Below the pieces are notes generated by a model. That model did not search any database. It saw nothing but the letters and a program-made list of their open reading frames with translations, and had not been told where the DNA came from. The translations under genes were made by a program, and so were the position numbers. Shown piece after piece: positions 42,773 to 52,048 of a stretch of DNA of 64,000 bases. The DNA comes from DATARH01 sp036008175 (lineage in GTDB: Bacteria; Pseudomonadota; Alphaproteobacteria; ATCC43930; CGMCC-115725): the NCBI GenBank assembly GCA_036008175.1, contig DASYOB010000114.1:98207-162206 (forward strand). The letters run 5' to 3'. The stretch's first letter is position 1, and the number at the start of each line of letters is the position of its first letter.

Positions 42773-42850
42773 TTAGAGTACGATGATGACCATCGCAGTC
42801 GCCGCTGCGATGATGCCCAGCACAACTGCCAGCCAGATCCAATCAGGCAC
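42773..42850 (-). CDS. 25-residue hydrophobic microprotein candidate
   Basis: A GTG-initiated ORF: MPDWIWLAVVLGIIAAATAM then VIIVL and TAA. It is almost a single TM helix with a short polar N-terminus (PDW). It lies between the histidine kinase stop and the lipoprotein start on the same strand, so it could be translated from a shared message. No strong ribosome site is seen, so confidence is limited. Single-helix peptides near sensor kinases often regulate them. Confidence 0.35.
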   Translation of the reverse strand: MPDWIWLAVVLGIIAAATAMVIIVL

Positions 42851-42886
42851 GTTGAAGCCGAGACACTATGGATCACTCGGCCTGGA

Positions 42887-44290
42887 TCACTCGGCCGCGT
42901 AGTCCAGCGGCATCGGCTCGGCTGGCGCCGACGCCAGCCGGAAGCGGAGGGCAAATGTTGCACCCCGTCCCGATGTGACGGTGACCGCTACATGCCCACC
43001 CACGACTTCCATGATTCGCTTTACGATATAAAGCCCCAGGCCGGAGCCTTCCCCCGACCGCTGGCCGCGCCAAAACCGGTCAAAAACCCGATCGATCATA
43101 TCGGCGGCAATCCCCGGACCGTGATCGATGACGCGCAGATTGCCGTCGGGATTGACCTCGATCTCGATCGACGGCGCATTTCCCGAGTAGGCAATCGCGT
43201 TCTCGACCAGGTTCCGCACCGCGTAGAGCACCAGATCCGCACTGGCGGCGACGTATACCGGTTGCTCGGTCCCGACGACCTCGATCTGTTTTCTCGTCGC
43301 CAATGCCGTCGGGATCAGCTGGGCGGCGACATTTACCGCAACCTCCGTCAGATCGCAGCGATCGTTCGGGTCGACGACCATGACATCGAGCCGCGCAACC
43401 CGAAGCAGCTGCGCCACAATTCGTGTCATGGCGTCGACATCACGGCGCAACTCGCCGGCGACGCTCCGATCCATGATGGTGTCGAGGTGCGCGCGCAGGA
43501 TGGCAAGCGGGGTCCGCAGTTCATGGGCGGCAGCCGCGGTGAATTCGCGCTGCATCTGGAAGCCGTCGTCCAGCCGTTCGAGCGCCAGGTTCACCGCGCG
43601 CACGAAACCCACGATCTCTCGCGGCACGCCAATTTCGGAGAGACGATGATCGGTCGCGTGCGGGCCGATCCCGGCCGCCTCATGGGACAGGCGCTCGACC
43701 GGCCGGATCACGCTCCTGATGGTCAGGATGCTGACCAGAAAGAGGCCGACCAGAAGCACCATATACACCCACGCCCCATGGATGAAGAATTCTTCCAGCA
43801 GCGTATCGATCAGGGTTTCCAGATGACGTGAGTTGCGCTCTACCGAGATGGTAAAATGTCGCCCCGCCACGTTCGCGTCGACGACCGCGCCGAAAAAACC
43901 CATAGACTCCGGCAAGTTATGACGGGTTTGGTAGAGGTTGTGCCTGGAATCGAACAGCGTGACTGAAGCAATCGCTGCGGGGGCCCATTTCGAGGCGAAG
44001 ACGACCGCGCCGTTGTCATCGGTGACCGCGTAGCGGAACTTGCCCTCACGCTCGGACGCGCTCCCTTTGAAATCGTCGGATAAGGCCACGGTCAGGGCGC
44101 CATCGTCCAACCGCATGCCGCGCGCAATTTCCCCGGCCTGGGCGATCAGGCTGCCTTCCGACAGACTGTCCGACGTGTAATGCAGCTGGTAGAGCAGCCA
44201 GGCATAAGACAGCGCGATCGCGATCAACGTCATCGCGCTCAGCCGTGTGGTGACGCGCAACAGCAGCGACGGCGGCTTTTTCTTTCTCAT
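42887..44290 (-). CDS. Sensor histidine kinase
   Basis: A 467-residue membrane kinase: TM1 at about 15-35, a periplasmic sensing domain to about 170, TM2 (VYMVLLVGLFLVSILTI), a HAMP-like linker (SVIRPVERLSHEAAG), then the HisKA box TAAAAHELRTPLAI with His256 as phosphoacceptor, NLVENAIAY (N box), DHGPGI (G1), FDRFWRG (F box) and GSGLGLYIVK (G2). The start overlaps the response-regulator stop by 4 bp. The signal is unknown; downstream lipoprotein and DUF547 genes suggest envelope sensing. Confidence 0.94.
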   Translation of the reverse strand: MRKKKPPSLLLRVTTRLSAMTLIAIALSYAWLLYQLHYTSDSLSEGSLIAQAGEIARGMRLDDGALTVALSDDFKGSASEREGKFRYAVTDDNGAVVFASKWAPAAIASVTLFDSRHNLYQTRHNLPESMGFFGAVVDANVAGRHFTISVERNSRHLETLIDTLLEEFFIHGAWVYMVLLVGLFLVSILTIRSVIRPVERLSHEAAGIGPHATDHRLSEIGVPREIVGFVRAVNLALERLDDGFQMQREFTAAAAHELRTPLAILRAHLDTIMDRSVAGELRRDVDAMTRIVAQLLRVARLDVMVVDPNDRCDLTEVAVNVAAQLIPTALATRKQIEVVGTEQPVYVAASADLVLYAVRNLVENAIAYSGNAPSIEIEVNPDGNLRVIDHGPGIAADMIDRVFDRFWRGQRSGEGSGLGLYIVKRIMEVVGGHVAVTVTSGRGATFALRFRLASAPAEPMPLDYAAE

Positions 44291-44961
44291 TCCCCGCCTT
44301 CGAGCAGATAGCCAACGCCGCGGTAGGTGCGGATCGTCGGCGTGGCGCCTAACCGCTTCAGATTACGGCGCAACCGAGACACGGTAGCCTCGATCGAGTT
44401 CATGGAGACATCATCCTCGAATCCATAAATCTTCTCGTCGAGCATCCGCTTCGGAACGACGCGGCCGATGCGCCGCACCAGGACTTCCAGCACGTCGCAT
44501 TCGCGCCGGGACAGCGCCGCCGGCGATCCGTCGATCACAAGCTCTCGCGTCAGCACGTCAAAACGCACGTTCCCGATCGCGACCACAGACGAAAGCGTTT
44601 CACTGGGCCGCCGTAGCAACGCCCGCAATCTGGCGACGAGCTCTTCCAGGGCAAAAGGCTTGATCAGGTAGTCGTCGGCGCCGAGGTTCAGTCCCTTGAC
44701 GCGATCGCTTACGTGATCGCGGGCGGTCAGCACCAGAACGGGAATGCCAGCCCCGCGCCCCCGGATATCGCTTAGCAGACTGAGGCCATCGCGATCGGGT
44801 AGGCCGAGATCGAGAACCAGGGTGTCGTAATCGACCATTCGCAGGGCGGTATCGCCCTCATCCGCGGTACCGACTGAATCGACAACAAATCCGGCTGCCC
44901 GCAATCCCTCGGCGAGAAACCCGGCCAAGCGTTCGTTGTCTTCAACCAGCAGAACCCTCAT
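44287..44961 (-). CDS. OmpR-family response regulator
   Basis: A 224-residue DNA-binding regulator. Receiver domain: MRVLLVEDNERLAGFLAEGL, phosphoacceptor Asp51 in LVLDLGLPDRDGL, LTARDH, and LIKPF. The winged-helix C-terminus has LSRRECDVLEVLVRRIGRVV and SIEATVSRLRRNLKRL and ends IRTYRGVGYLLEGGE. The frame is open 14 codons earlier, but the ATG at 44961 gives the standard start. Partner kinase overlaps by 4 bp. DNA targets unknown. Confidence 0.95.
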   Translation of the reverse strand: MRVLLVEDNERLAGFLAEGLRAAGFVVDSVGTADEGDTALRMVDYDTLVLDLGLPDRDGLSLLSDIRGRGAGIPVLVLTARDHVSDRVKGLNLGADDYLIKPFALEELVARLRALLRRPSETLSSVVAIGNVRFDVLTRELVIDGSPAALSRRECDVLEVLVRRIGRVVPKRMLDEKIYGFEDDVSMNSIEATVSRLRRNLKRLGATPTIRTYRGVGYLLEGGE

Positions 44962-45079
44962 CAGACCCGATGCCAGACAGTTGGCCAGCGCCAGCCGCGG
45001 CACGTGAGAGCACGGCTGGCCGTGAGACTACTCTCGCCGACCTGACCGAAAGCTGACATGTGCCGGTTGCCGGCTGATG

Positions 45080-45913
45080 TCATTCGCCGAAGTGCAGATC
45101 GGTGGCAGGGGCGTGCAATTCGGCCAGCTCACCGGTAACCGAACCGAATTCGGTGGCGAATTCCATGCGCACCGGAATAGCCATCTCATTCCCGAGCAAT
45201 CGCGCGCACCAGAGCCTGCCCTCGAATATGCCCTCGGAGCGGCCGTCATTATCGCTAAAGCCGGCAATCGCCTCCCGCTCAAATCGGCAAATCTGGGTCG
45301 CCCCGGCGAACCCGTCTGCGCCCGACGGGGTCAGCACCGCCGACCCTGCGTCGCTGAAATGCAGCCTGTAGAGAAAACGACCGTCGAAGACGGTCAAATC
45401 GAGCAGGCAGGAACCCAAGCGAGCGAGCTTTCGCTCCATCACGTAGAAAGCCGTCAATTGATCGATCGTACCCTGTATCGGGCCAGGCGGAATCGGCCGC
45501 AGCGAAGGTTCCGGCAGAGATGATGCCCCCATCGCCGAGCCGTCGGGCGCGTAATTGACCCAGTTGTATATGTCTGTTCCGTTCCGATGCACCTCGCCGC
45601 GGTAGGCCGCCGGACGCAATTCGTCGGATCTCAACGCGCCGGAAACCGCCGAATGGGTCGTCACATCGGCAATCACGCGGGCGATACCGAGGCTGTTTAC
45701 ATCGGCCGTGATCGCGTATCGCCCGGCATCGGTTTCGATCCTGGTGCGGTTGGTGGCGATATGGATACCGGCAAGGCCGAATATTTCAGTCCGCAGTTCT
45801 ACCTGTTGCGGCTTCTGGGCATGCGCCAATGGCACGGCGGTCGGACAAAGTAAAATGGCTGCAAGAAGGGTCTGGGCGATGACCGCTGTGCCGCGCTTTG
45901 GGGTCGCGTCCAT
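45080..45913 (-). CDS. Exported DUF3108-like protein
   Basis: A 277-residue protein with a signal peptide (MDATPKRGTAVIAQTLLAAI...PLAHA). Its beta-rich body resembles DUF3108: VELRTEIFGLAGIHIAT, YAITADVNSLGIARVIADV, RGEVHRNGT, LDLTVFDGRFLYRLHF, RLLGNEMAIPVRMEFATEFG. It is predicted periplasmic or outer-membrane associated. It lies 118 bp upstream of the response regulator on the same strand and could be in the same regulon. Function unknown. Confidence 0.75.
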   Translation of the reverse strand: MDATPKRGTAVIAQTLLAAILLCPTAVPLAHAQKPQQVELRTEIFGLAGIHIATNRTRIETDAGRYAITADVNSLGIARVIADVTTHSAVSGALRSDELRPAAYRGEVHRNGTDIYNWVNYAPDGSAMGASSLPEPSLRPIPPGPIQGTIDQLTAFYVMERKLARLGSCLLDLTVFDGRFLYRLHFSDAGSAVLTPSGADGFAGATQICRFEREAIAGFSDNDGRSEGIFEGRLWCARLLGNEMAIPVRMEFATEFGSVTGELAELHAPATDLHFGE

Positions 45914-46044
45914 CGAACGGGAGGCTGAAGGGGGTAAACGGACGAGCGGTTCTATAGCATGCCCGTGGCGCGAGACGGCGGCTTGCTATCGCGTGCGGCG
46001 AAATGCCGTCGGGCATGGGCCGGCGTATCAATCCCGACGCGCCA

Positions 46045-46614
46045 CTAAACCTCGCCTTTCGGTCCGCGTGCTCGAGCGACATACGGGCGAACGGCATCGA
46101 GCAGCTGTTCGGTGGGCGCGAGGCGCGGTCCCTCACCTGCATCGACCGGCGGCACGATCGTCACCCGCCAAGTCTGCAGCTTTCTGAGCGATGCCTGCGC
46201 CTCGGGGTGGTCCAACAGCGGCTGGTTCAGCGATGGGCCGACAATCACCGGCGTCTTCCGCCCGATCGCCTCGGCGACCAGCGACAGCGCAAGGTTGTCG
46301 GCGATGCCGTGGGCGAGCTTGTTCAGTGAGTTGAAGCTGCATGGCGCGAACAGCACCACGCCGCGTGGCGGTCGCGGGCGGATCGCGAGATCGAAGTACG
46401 ACTCGACGACCTGCGCTCCCTCGGTGTCGGCGAGGTCGCGCGGCGCGACGACCCGTGACGCATTCGGCGTCGGAAGCGCGATGACGCTCGAAAAGCCGAG
46501 CCCGACCAGCCCACGCAGCAGCTCGGGCCCGCGTGCCGCCGTCGTCGTGCCGCTGAGCACCAGGTAGGCCACGTCAAAGCGTTCGCCGCCGGCCGCCATG
46601 TCACCAGGACTCAT
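46045..46614 (-). CDS. Flavoprotein-family protein (phosphopantothenoylcysteine-decarboxylase fold)
   Basis: A 189-residue protein of the flavoprotein family (PPC decarboxylase / UbiX-like fold). FDVAYLVLSGTTTAARGPELL, then VVLFAPCSFNSLNKLAHGIADNLALSL is the typical FMN-binding segment, and RKTPVIVGPSLNQPLLDH follows. No catalytic His-dependent CoaBC motif pattern is evident, so the reaction is uncertain. The start may be ATG 46614 or 46599. Confidence 0.7.
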   Translation of the reverse strand: MSPGDMAAGGERFDVAYLVLSGTTTAARGPELLRGLVGLGFSSVIALPTPNASRVVAPRDLADTEGAQVVESYFDLAIRPRPPRGVVLFAPCSFNSLNKLAHGIADNLALSLVAEAIGRKTPVIVGPSLNQPLLDHPEAQASLRKLQTWRVTIVPPVDAGEGPRLAPTEQLLDAVRPYVARARGPKGEV

Positions 46615-46822
46615 CTGGTCTCCCGCTAATCAGAAACCCGAGGATGCTGCTTCAGCGTGCGGAAGTCGTCACTCCCGGGTTTGACTGGGCCACCACCTGC
46701 GACAATCACGCCTATTAACTCACTTTCATGCTCGCGCAAGAGGCATGCCACGATGCGGTGCCAAACTACTCCTCATGATCCGCAATCGTGCGGCGATTAA
46801 GTATTGAGAGGAGTAGGTCGGC

Positions 46823-47161
46823 ATGAAAAGGATCGGTACTGCAAGCCGCCTGGGTGTTGCCGCAGCTGCGGTGGTAGGCATTCTTGCATTAACCCAGCCA
46901 ATTCCCGCCCAAGCGCGTGGCGGCGGCGGCCATGGCGGCGGCGGTCACGGCGGGTTCCATGGCGGCGGGTTCCACGGTGGCGGGTTCCACGGTGGCGGGT
47001 TCCATGGTGGCGGATTCCACGGCGGTGGGTTCCGTGGTGGCTTTCACGGCGGCTTTCGCGGCGCGCATTTCGGCGGTTGGCGCGGCGGATACGGCGGCTG
47101 GGGATGGGGTGGCGCCTGCTATTATCCCTACGTCTACCCCTACTGCGGCGCCGTTTGGTAA
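46823..47161 (+). CDS. Secreted His/Gly/Phe repeat protein
   Basis: A 112-residue protein with a Sec signal (MKRIGTASRLGVAAAAVVGI, cleavage near AQA). The mature part is a run of 5-residue repeats, (H/R)GGGF, about ten in a row, then a WRGGYGGWGW segment and a Tyr/Cys-rich end (CYYPYVYPYCGAVW). The DNA repeats as 15-mers of the type GGCGGGTTCCACGGT. GAGGAG precedes the ATG. Similar short Gly-rich proteins are thought to bind metals or coat surfaces; none is proven here. Confidence 0.8.
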   Translation: MKRIGTASRLGVAAAAVVGILALTQPIPAQARGGGGHGGGGHGGFHGGGFHGGGFHGGGFHGGGFHGGGFRGGFHGGFRGAHFGGWRGGYGGWGWGGACYYPYVYPYCGAVW

Positions 47162-47404
47162 CCGATACCGGGCGGCTGACCGGCAAGTGCTGTGAGATCG
47201 ATCGTTATGCGATACCCGCTATTGCGGCAGGCGCGGATCTCCCGGTGTGGCAAATGACCCGCGGGAGCTTGGGCTTGATCTGACATCGGCGGCCTCCCGG
47301 CGAGAACCCCCGGCAGTGCAAGCTCTTGCTCAATTCGATCCCCACCATGTCGTGCGGCCAAGCGTAGACGATCATGCTCGCGGCCTTGCCGCGAGCCACC
47401 GGCT

Positions 47405-48295
47405 TCAAGTCCGCAGATACTTGTTGAACCAATCCAGTGTGCGCTGCCACGCTTCCTTGGCCGCGGCTTCGTCGTAGCGCGGCGTCGTGTCGTTGTGGAA
47501 GCCGTGATTGGCGCCCTTGTAGATATGACCCTCATGCGGCACCTTCGCCTCGGTCAGCGCGGCGTCGAAGGCTGGCCAGCCGCCAGTGATGCGCTCGTCG
47601 AGTTCGCCGTACTGCGCGTTGATCGGCGCCTTGATCCTGGCTGCGTCCTCGGGCTTGGGTTGCGCGCCATAGAACGGCACCCCGGCTGAGAGATCCGCGC
47701 CCATGCTGACCGCCAGCTGGTTGACGACCCCGCCGCCGAAGCAGAAGCCGACCGCGCCCAATTTGCCAGTGGTGTCCGGGCGTGATTTGAGCCACTTCGC
47801 CGCGGCCAGGAAATCCTCTGTCATCTTGCCGCGGTCGAGCTGACCGAACATCGCCAACCCCTTCTCGTCGTCCCCGGGATAGCCGCCGAGCGAGGTCAGT
47901 CCGTCGGGCGCGAAGGCGATGAAATTGGTCACCGCCAGCCGCCGCGCGACATCCTCGAGGTACGGGTTGAGGCCGCGGTTTTCGTGGATGACGATGACCG
48001 CGGGCAGTTTGGTGTCGTTCGCCGGGCGCGCCAAATAGCCTTTCACGCTGCCATAGCCCTGCGGCGACGGCGCGGTTTCGGCGCTCGCCTTGATCCGCTT
48101 GTCGTCGGGCGGCACCTGGATCGCCCAGGCATAGTTCGGGCTGAGCATCTCGAACAGCGCCATCGCGGTGACGCCGCCGACCGCGAATTTTTGCGCGCGG
48201 TCGAGAAATTGCCGGCGGCTGATCCCGCCATGCACATAGCCATCGAGCAGGTTCAACAGCTCCTGCGGAAAATCCGATGCCTTCTTTCGCTCCAA
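47405..48295 (-). CDS. Tat-exported dienelactone hydrolase-family protein
   Basis: A 296-residue alpha/beta hydrolase. The twin-arginine signal ISRRQFLDRA (Arg27-28) precedes a hydrophobic segment, so export in folded form is likely. The triad is complete: Cys185 in VGFCFGGG, Asp233 in YGELDERI, His264 in GANHGFHND. DLH enzymes hydrolyse 4-carboxymethylenebutenolide in aromatic breakdown; exported relatives have other or unknown substrates. It lies 40 bp upstream of a DHA2 exporter. Confidence 0.88.
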   Translation of the reverse strand: MERKKASDFPQELLNLLDGYVHGGISRRQFLDRAQKFAVGGVTAMALFEMLSPNYAWAIQVPPDDKRIKASAETAPSPQGYGSVKGYLARPANDTKLPAVIVIHENRGLNPYLEDVARRLAVTNFIAFAPDGLTSLGGYPGDDEKGLAMFGQLDRGKMTEDFLAAAKWLKSRPDTTGKLGAVGFCFGGGVVNQLAVSMGADLSAGVPFYGAQPKPEDAARIKAPINAQYGELDERITGGWPAFDAALTEAKVPHEGHIYKGANHGFHNDTTPRYDEAAAKEAWQRTLDWFNKYLRT

Positions 48296-48335
48296 GTGTG
48301 TCTCTCCTTTGCGAGGCCGGGTCCTGCCCGGCCGA

Positions 48336-49868
48336 TTAATCGTCCGCCGCCGCTGGCATCGGCCACCGGCGCGGAACGCGGACCAGCAGTAATAACGGCA
48401 GGGAAGCGAGGATGACGATCAGCATCAACGCGAAATCGTCGAGATAGCCGATCATCGCCGCTTGTCGGGTAACCTCGTGATTGAGCGCGGCGACCCCGGA
48501 GGGGGTGGTCAGGTTGAACGACGGAGGGAGGAACGGCGCCTGCGCCAGCGGATTGTCCGGGCGCAGCCATTCGACGAGGCGCGAGTGCACGATCTGAGTG
48601 TTCTGCGTCAGCTGGGTTTCGAGAACGGCGATGCCGATGCTGCCGCCGAGCATGCGCATCAGCGCGCGGATCGCGGTTCCCTGGGTCAGGATGTGGTGCG
48701 GCAGTCCGGACAGGGCGAGAAGGTTGAGCGGCACAAACGTGCAGCCGAGCCCGAAACCCTGGGCAAACCCGGCGAACAGGATCGGTCCCGACCCCATCAG
48801 CAGCGAAAACCCGGTCATCTGCCACAACGAGGCCGCCGTCAGCAGGAACCCGACCAGGATGAACAGGCGGTTGTCGACCCGGTCGATCAGCCGGGCGACG
48901 AGAAACATCGCCACCATCGTGCCGACGCCGCGCGGCGCCATCATCCAGCCGGCGTCGAAGACCGGGTAGTTCATCAGCACCTGCATCATCGACGGCAGCA
49001 GCGCCAGGCTGCCGCTGAGGATCATGCCGACCCCGAACATCAGCATGCTGCCGGCGACGAAATTCGGGCTCTTCAGCAGCTCGCGATTGAGAAACGAGCG
49101 CTCGCCCGCCGTCATCGTGTGGACGATCAGCAGGTAGAAGCACAGGGCCGCGGTCGTCGCCTCGATCCAGATCTCGGTCGAGTGGAACCAATCTTTGATC
49201 TGGCCGCGGTCGAGCATCATTTGCAGCGACCCGACCGCAAGCGTCAGCATCGCAAAGCCGAACATGTCGAACTGGTCGCGCAATGTCGGGCGGCTGGGGC
49301 GGATAAAGAGAAAGATCCCGAGCGCGCACAACGCCCCGACCGGCAGGTTGATATAGAAGCACCAGCGCCAGTCGAGATTGTCGGTCAGCCAGCCGCCGAG
49401 GGTCGGACCGATGATCGGCCCCATCATCGCGCCGGTGCTGAAGATCGCCATCGCGTAGCCGTGGCGCTCGCGCGGATAGATCGTAAACAGCGTCGCCTGG
49501 CCGAGCGGTACCAGCCCCGCGCTGCACACCCCTTGCAGGACGCGGTACAGCACCAGTTGGTTGAGGCTCGTCGCCGCGCCGCACAAGGCCGAAGCGATCG
49601 TGAATCCGATGACCGAGGCGAGAAAGATGTATTTGACGCCAAAGCGGCCGGCGAGCCAGCCGGTCAACGGCATCATGATCGCCGAGCAAACGATGTAGGA
49701 CGTCAATATCCAGGAGATCTGGTCCTGTGAGGCCGACATGCTGCCCTGGATGTGCGGCAGGCAGACATTGACGATCGTGGTGTCTAGTCCCTGCATGACG
49801 CAGGCGACGATAACCGTCGCGGTGGTCGCTCCCCGATGGGGAGCCGACGGGGCGCTTTCTTCCCTCAC
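48336..49868 (-). CDS. MFS transporter, DHA2/EmrB family
   Basis: A 510-residue inner-membrane carrier with about 14 TM segments. MQGLDTTIVNVCLPHIQGSM is the motif D1-like start, GWLAGRFGVKYIFLAS the motif A region, and GPIIGPTLGGWLTDNLDWRW motif C. EmrB proteins normally work with an EmrA adaptor; none is adjacent. GTG start. The C-terminal VPRRWPMPAAADD is short and cytoplasmic. Confidence 0.92.
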   Translation of the reverse strand: MREESAPSAPHRGATTATVIVACVMQGLDTTIVNVCLPHIQGSMSASQDQISWILTSYIVCSAIMMPLTGWLAGRFGVKYIFLASVIGFTIASALCGAATSLNQLVLYRVLQGVCSAGLVPLGQATLFTIYPRERHGYAMAIFSTGAMMGPIIGPTLGGWLTDNLDWRWCFYINLPVGALCALGIFLFIRPSRPTLRDQFDMFGFAMLTLAVGSLQMMLDRGQIKDWFHSTEIWIEATTAALCFYLLIVHTMTAGERSFLNRELLKSPNFVAGSMLMFGVGMILSGSLALLPSMMQVLMNYPVFDAGWMMAPRGVGTMVAMFLVARLIDRVDNRLFILVGFLLTAASLWQMTGFSLLMGSGPILFAGFAQGFGLGCTFVPLNLLALSGLPHHILTQGTAIRALMRMLGGSIGIAVLETQLTQNTQIVHSRLVEWLRPDNPLAQAPFLPPSFNLTTPSGVAALNHEVTRQAAMIGYLDDFALMLIVILASLPLLLLVRVPRRWPMPAAADD

Positions 49869-50007
49869 CGCCCGCGGCGTCGCGATGCGCGCCGCCCATA
49901 GCCTGTCATGGGCCGCGCCTAGTTATTTGTCTTGTCATCGTCACATTTTATACACGCAGCTGCGACCGCTTGTCGCGTGACACCCGCCTTTGGAGAGTTG
50001 CCCAAGG

Positions 50008-51108
50008 CTATGAGTTCGCGGTTGCGCGGGCCTTTACGCTGGCGGCGTCATGATCCCGCACCAGCTCGCGGATCCGAGGAATCAACTCCTCGCCATACTG
50101 GACAGCGTCCGGCCGAGGATCGTAGCCGCGGATCAACAGGCGGGTAGCGCCCAGCTTGTAGTATTCGAGCATCGCCTTCGCGACCGTCTCGGGGGTGCCG
50201 ACCAGGGCCGTCGAGTTGCCCGAGGCGCCGGTAGCAACCGCGAGCGAGGTCCACAGGCAGGTATCGTGCACCTCGGCCGCCGCGGCGGCCTGCAGCAGAC
50301 GTTTGGAGCCGACATTCTGGCGCTGTGGCGCGGGGGCGCCGCCGCGATTGATCAGCACCTGGTCAAGGATGGCCCTCGCCCGGTCCCAGGCTTCGCCCTC
50401 CGTCGCCGCCAGGATCGGCCGGGTTGACAGGCTGAAGGTCGGGGCGCGGCCGGAGAGCGCCGCCTCTCGTCGGACCCGGTCCATGAACAGGGCCGTGTCC
50501 TTCAGCGGCTCGCCCCACAGCATGAAGACATCGACATGCGGCGCTAGCGAGCGGATCGCCGCGTCGGAACCGCCGCCGCCGTAGATCGGGATATGCGGCT
50601 CTTGCCGACAACGGATTTCCGAGTAGGTCCCGCGCGTCCGGTAGAATTCGCCCTGATGGTCGAACGGCGCCGGCTCGGTCCAGCTCCGCCGCAGCAGGGA
50701 GATGTACTCTGCGGAGCGGCGGTAGCGGGCCTCGTGGTCGGTCCAATCGCCGTCCTTGGCCTGGTCGGCATCGCTGCCGCCCGAGATGATGTGCACCGCC
50801 AGACGGCCATCGCTGAGCTGGTCGAGGGTCGCCAGCTTGCGGGCGGCCAATGGCGGCGCCACAAACCCCGGCCGATGCGCCAGGAGGAAACTCAGCCGTT
50901 TGGTGACCGAAGCGGCGTGCGCCCCGACCAGAAACCCGTCGGGCGCATCCGAGAAATACCCGATCAGCACGCGGTCGAAGCCGGCCCGCTCGTGAATGCG
51001 CGCCGTCTCGGCGATCACCCCGGCGTCGAAAGGCGGTCCGGATGGCGGGATGATCTCCGAGGAGACCCGCGGCGCGATCCAGCCGATCATCTCCACAGGC
51101 ATGGGCAA
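50008..51108 (-). CDS. LLM-class flavin-dependent monooxygenase, alkanesulfonate-monooxygenase-like
   Basis: A 366-residue luciferase-fold enzyme close to SsuD: EIIPPSGPPFDAGVIAETAR, AGFDRVLIGYFSDAPDGFLV, RLAVHIISGGSDADQAKDGD, EPHIPIYGGGGSDAAIRSL, and a C-terminal ELIPRIRELV. SsuD uses FMNH2 from a partner reductase to release sulfite from alkanesulfonates; no ssuE or sulfonate transporter lies beside it here. Divergent from the dienelactone hydrolase gene (170 bp). Confidence 0.87.
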   Translation of the reverse strand: MPMPVEMIGWIAPRVSSEIIPPSGPPFDAGVIAETARIHERAGFDRVLIGYFSDAPDGFLVGAHAASVTKRLSFLLAHRPGFVAPPLAARKLATLDQLSDGRLAVHIISGGSDADQAKDGDWTDHEARYRRSAEYISLLRRSWTEPAPFDHQGEFYRTRGTYSEIRCRQEPHIPIYGGGGSDAAIRSLAPHVDVFMLWGEPLKDTALFMDRVRREAALSGRAPTFSLSTRPILAATEGEAWDRARAILDQVLINRGGAPAPQRQNVGSKRLLQAAAAAEVHDTCLWTSLAVATGASGNSTALVGTPETVAKAMLEYYKLGATRLLIRGYDPRPDAVQYGEELIPRIRELVRDHDAASVKARATANS

Positions 51109-51278
51109 CGTCTTCCTGAACCCAAATCCTCGCTAGCCTCTGCCCCGCGCGGCGGGTGTCAAGCCAGCTGTTACATCACGTTTGGCCAGCCGGCAGCAGC
51201 GCGATGTGGTAAGGTCGCGGATCGGTTCCTTCCGAGCAGCAGCGGCTGTCATCTTTTTCACCACGAGGGGTAGCGACC

Positions 51279-52025
51279 ATGGCCTACGAAGGGATGATTG
51301 CAGAGACGATTTCGATCAATGGCGACAAGCACGAGCCGATCTCGGCCTATGTCGCGCGGCCGCTCGGCGCCGGCCCCTTCCCCGGCATGGTGCTGCTGCA
51401 TCACGCGCCGGGCTGGGACGAGTGGTATCGCGAGGCGACGCGCAAATTCGCCCATCACGGCTATGCCACGATCAGCCACAACCTCTATCACCGCGCCGGC
51501 CCGGGCAAAGCCGACGATGTCGCCGCCAAGGTGCGCGCCGAGGGTGGCGTGCCCGACGCGCAGGTCATCGGCGACACCGAGGGCGCGGTGCAATGGCTGA
51601 AGGCGCAGCCCTGGCTCAACGGCAAGGTCGGCGTCTTCGGCACCTGCTCGGGTGGGCGGCAGACCTTCCTCTATGCCTGCCACACCAACAGCATCAATGC
51701 CGCCTGCGACCTGTGGGGCGGCCGCGTGGTGATGAGCAAGGAGGAGCTGAACCCAAAGCAGCCGGTCGCGCCGATCGAATACACGCAGAAACTGTCCTGC
51801 CCCCTCCTCGGCCTGTTCGGCAACGAGGACCGCGCGCCGACCCCGGAGCAGGTGGACCAACACGAGGCCGAGCTGAAGAAATACGGCAAGAACTACGAGT
51901 TCCACCGCTACGACGGCGCCGGACACGGCTTCTTCTATTACGACCGGCCGGCCTACCGCATCGAGCAGGCGCTCGACGGCTGGCAGAAGGTGTTCACCTT
52001 CCTGCGCAAGCACCTCTCGGCGTAG
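51279..52025 (+). CDS. Dienelactone hydrolase-family protein (cytoplasmic)
   Basis: A 248-residue alpha/beta hydrolase without signal peptide. The likely nucleophile is Cys123 in VFGTCSGGRQ; the acid is Asp184 in LFGNEDRAPTP and the His is His216 in GAGHGFFYYDRP, so the triad is complete. The order of signatures matches DLH. Divergent from the SsuD-like gene, so a shared degradative pathway is conceivable. A palindromic repeat follows. Confidence 0.88.
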   Translation: MAYEGMIAETISINGDKHEPISAYVARPLGAGPFPGMVLLHHAPGWDEWYREATRKFAHHGYATISHNLYHRAGPGKADDVAAKVRAEGGVPDAQVIGDTEGAVQWLKAQPWLNGKVGVFGTCSGGRQTFLYACHTNSINAACDLWGGRVVMSKEELNPKQPVAPIEYTQKLSCPLLGLFGNEDRAPTPEQVDQHEAELKKYGKNYEFHRYDGAGHGFFYYDRPAYRIEQALDGWQKVFTFLRKHLSA

Positions 52026-52048
52026 ATCCGGCCGCCAAGAAGTCGCAA

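Noticed and set aside
48462..49730. 422-codon plus-strand frame over the DHA2 transporter
   Set aside because: Shadow frame; extreme Arg/Gln/His composition, no family resemblance.
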